A stretch of DNA of 64,000 nucleotides. Origin: Kribbella sp. VKM Ac-2568. GTDB taxonomy: Bacteria; Actinomycetota; Actinomycetes; Propionibacteriales; Kribbellaceae. The stretch covers positions 514,581-578,580 of the forward strand of contig NZ_SLVF01000006.1 of assembly GCF_004345365.1 (NCBI RefSeq), written 5' to 3'. Shown piece after piece: positions 62,515-64,000 of the stretch (its first letter is position 1; each line of letters begins with the position of its first letter). The position numbers and the translations under genes were made by a program. A model generated the notes under the pieces. The model worked only from the letters and a program-made list of their open reading frames with translations. It was not told the origin of the DNA and ran no database searches.

Positions 62515-62544
62515 TTGAAAACGATAACCAGTACAACCTATACT
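62515..62544 (+). promoter_or_regulatory. Zur-like box overlapping the rpmG-rpsN promoter
   Basis: TTGAAA (62515-62520), 18 bases, TATACT (62539-62544) is a good sigma-A promoter facing rpmG. TGAAAACGATAACCA (62516-62530) matches the actinobacterial Zur consensus TGAAAATGATTTTCA at 11 of 15 positions and covers the -35. It would also control the divergent CobW-L31 pair. Confidence 0.7.
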
Positions 62545-62653
62545 GCTGTCGAGCGGTTCCGGAAGGACGGCGGTCCGGAATACCCGACCGGGCGACTGGC
62601 GTTCACCGTACAGAGGTTCAACGGCACCACTGGGTGCCTGGAGGGAAGGTCTG

Positions 62654-62821
62654 ATGGCCAAGCACAACGACGTCCGCCCGATCGTCAAGCTGCGGAGCAC
62701 CGCGGGGACCGGTTTCACCTACGTGACCCGGAAGAACCGCAGGAACGACCCCGACCGGCTGACTATGCGCAAGTACGACCCGAAGGTCCGCCAGCACGTC
62801 GACTTCCGCGAAGAGCGGTAA
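62654..62821 (+). CDS. rpmG: 50S ribosomal protein L33 (zinc-free)
   Basis: 55 residues, no Cys (HNDVRPIVKLRSTAGTGFTY...). Zinc-independent L33 paralogue. ATG eight bases after GGGAAGG; nine bases before rpsN. Confidence 0.95.
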   Translation: MAKHNDVRPIVKLRSTAGTGFTYVTRKNRRNDPDRLTMRKYDPKVRQHVDFREER

Positions 62822-62830
62822 AGCCGGCAC

Positions 62831-63136
62831 GTGGCGAAGACCAGCAAGATCGCCAAGAACGACCAGCGCAAGCAGACAGTCGCCCTGTACGCCGAGCGCC
62901 GGGCGGAGCTGAAGCGGATCATCGCCGATCCGGCCACTCCCTTCGACGACCGTGGCGAGGCGCAGCTGAAACTGCAGAAGCTGCCGCGAGACGCCAGCCC
63001 GATCAGGGTGCGCAACCGCGACGTGGCGGATGGCAGGCCGCGCGGGTACCTCCGCAAGGCCGGCATCTCCCGCGTCCGCTTCCGCACCATGGCCCACCGT
63101 GGGGAGCTCCCGGGGATCACCAAGTCTTCTTGGTGA
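62831..63136 (+). CDS. rpsN: 30S ribosomal protein S14 (zinc-free)
   Basis: 101 residues, the long Cys-less S14 type (KRIIADPATPFDDRGEAQLKLQKLPRDA; GRPRGYLRKAGISRVRFR). GTG start. Completes the set L31, L33, S14; the often associated L28 is absent. Confidence 0.96.
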   Translation: MAKTSKIAKNDQRKQTVALYAERRAELKRIIADPATPFDDRGEAQLKLQKLPRDASPIRVRNRDVADGRPRGYLRKAGISRVRFRTMAHRGELPGITKSSW

Positions 63137-63265
63137 CGCGGGAATAGCTCTACGGCGGAGCTGGTTACAGCTGATGTCGTCCAGTGCATGACCCCCGGGC
63201 CTCACACTTCGCCGCTACGAGCGGCCACTCGCCGAGAGGCGTCTGCTGGACGATGCGGTACTCGG

Positions 63266-63298
63266 ATGGGTGGGAGCGGAACCTTCGCTCCCACCCAT
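63266..63298 (+). terminator. Terminator-like hairpin after rpsN
   Basis: ATGGGTGGGAGCG and CGCTCCCACCCAT give a 13-base-pair perfect stem with a seven-base loop, without T-run; ~130 bases after rpsN. Confidence 0.6.
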
Positions 63299-63403
63299 CT
63301 ACCGTCTCTCCGTCACCGGGCTTGAGTCGTGGTGCATGATGGGGAGACGAGCTCGCGGAGACGTGAGTGACTGGTGTGGCGAGAGGGACTCCTGGGCCCC
63401 GAT

Positions 63404-63433
63404 TTGTATCTTGGGCCCGAATGTCAGTAATGT
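63404..63433 (+). promoter_or_regulatory. Candidate rRNA promoter P1
   Basis: TTGTAT (63404-63409), 18 bases, TAATGT (63428-63433), about 475 bases before 16S. Confidence 0.5.
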
Positions 63434-63572
63434 TCTTCTTGTTGGAGCGAGTGCGGGACGCGAGAGCGGCCCGGTTGCTCCAAACTCCCTGAAGGTCCAA
63501 GGAGCTGAGACACGCCTCGAGCGGGTTTCAGTTACACAGACATGCAGGGGGACTGGGACAAAAGAAGCCGAT

Positions 63573-63601
63573 TTGACCGGCTTCGGACAGAACAGTAAAG
63601 T
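63573..63601 (+). promoter_or_regulatory. Candidate rRNA promoter P2
   Basis: TTGACC (63573-63578), 17 bases, TAAAGT (63596-63601): the best promoter match in the leader region. Confidence 0.65.
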
Positions 63602-63660
63602 TACGCAGGTTGCCCCGGAGTCCAGGCCGAAAGGCTGGGGATGCGGTGTGCGTCCGATTC

Positions 63661-63893
63661 TTGAGAACTCAACAGCGTGCCGAAAGTCAATGCCGAAATA
63701 CAGCATTAACCCCGTTCACGGCATTGGATGATCTTGTCCACCCTGGTCCTTCCGGATTTTGGGTGTTGGGTTGTCTTTTGTTTGTGGCGGATTCCTTTGA
63801 ATAACTATGATTCAAGTCAGTTTGATTGTTTCTGAGATATCCAGAGGATCTACTCGATGTGTTGACTCTCCACACTCTCTTTTGGGGGTGTGG
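63661..63893 (+). promoter_or_regulatory. 16S leader with antitermination/processing-like elements
   Basis: TTGAGAACTCAACAGCG at 63661 (TTGAG/CTCAA arms) is a phrase I associate with actinobacterial rrn leaders. A last hairpin CCACAC...GTGTGG (63870-63893) stands just before the 16S end and may mark RNase III processing. AT-rich sequence lies between. Confidence 0.5.
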
Positions 63894-63907
63894 TTTGTTA
63901 TATATTT

Positions 63908-64000
63908 TCAACGGAGAGTTTGATCCTGGCTCAGGACGAACGCTGGCGGCGTGCTTAACACATGCAAGTCGAGCGGTAAGGCCCTTCGGGGTACACGAGC
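63908..64000 (+). rRNA. rrs: 16S ribosomal RNA (5' end, continues past the window)
   Basis: AGAGTTTGATCCTGGCTCAG is the universal 16S start, followed by GACGAACGCTGGCGGCGTGC. 63908 is placed by counting back to match position 1 of E. coli 16S. Confidence 0.97.

Noticed and set aside
63270..63731. Open frames in the rRNA leader
   Set aside because: The region carries rRNA promoters and leader elements; translations have no similarity and span the terminator hairpin.

Overview
The window is high-GC actinobacterial DNA, most likely from a Kribbella species (Nocardioidales). The last ~90 bases are the 5' end of a 16S rRNA gene whose first variable stretch looks like Kribbella. GTG starts, 1-4 base stop/start overlaps, actinobacterial families (FadE5-like dehydrogenase, TIGR03118, LppX-like lipoprotein, Prim-Pol-like small protein) and a likely leaderless gene agree with this. 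There are no insertion sequences, phage genes or CRISPR arrays; this is chromosomal DNA of mixed function.

Layout. 1-13060: fatty-acid dehydrogenase (cut by the window edge), degenerate histidine phosphatase, MHS-type transporter with anmK, alpha/beta hydrolase, small P-loop kinase, a MerR regulator fused to a sliding-clamp-like module coupled to an MFS exporter, an F420-type oxidoreductase divergent from a TetR regulator, a decayed lipoprotein, Nudix and epoxide hydrolases. 13158-19004: Tat-exported PL8 polysaccharide lyase, tRNA-Gly(CCC), MarR regulator, dcd, and a beta-propeller lipoprotein. 19128-20990: a three-gene operon (ribbon-helix-helix protein with collagen-like and RG-rich tails, DUF4097 repeat protein, small helical protein) behind a promoter full of TGACGTCA boxes. 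21101-28580: SDR, LppX-like lipoprotein, membrane Fe-S reductase, M36 metalloprotease, membrane-protein remnant. 28657-36000: sugar ABC importer operon with FucU/RbsD mutarotase, two permeases, membrane protein and GH116 glycosidase, followed by a candidate small RNA. 36216-39686: aldehyde dehydrogenase plus DUF779 with a divergent GAF regulator. 39801-44909: LacI regulator, amidohydrolase, cysteine dioxygenase, methyltransferase, Prim-Pol-like protein and HTH-GNAT protein. 45010-48206: TIGR03118 protein, RidA-like, PhzF-like, acidic hypothetical. 48337-57343: the complete kdp potassium system (an extra 27-residue membrane ORF, then kdpF-A-B-C-D-E) and a CorA transporter. 57615-60170: a hypothetical and an MIO-type ammonia-lyase homologue with an altered triad. 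60171-61049: gene-free DNA with degenerate tandem repeats. 61110-63136: a zinc-starvation locus (cysteine-free L31, L33 and S14 plus a CobW-like protein) around a Zur-like box. 63137-64000: rRNA promoters and leader, then 16S rRNA.

How the parts work together: several units are self-contained regulatory circuits in which an operator-like dyad or direct repeat sits next to its probable regulator: TetR/oxidoreductase, MarR, RHH/DUF4097, LacI/amidohydrolase, HTH-GNAT, GAF/aldehyde dehydrogenase, KdpE/kdp and Zur-type control of the ribosomal paralogues. The strongest candidates for little-described biology are the MerR-clamp fusion with its coupled exporter, and the RHH-collagen/DUF4097 operon. 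All coordinates and motifs were read by eye; family assignments rest on recognised motifs, not on searches.
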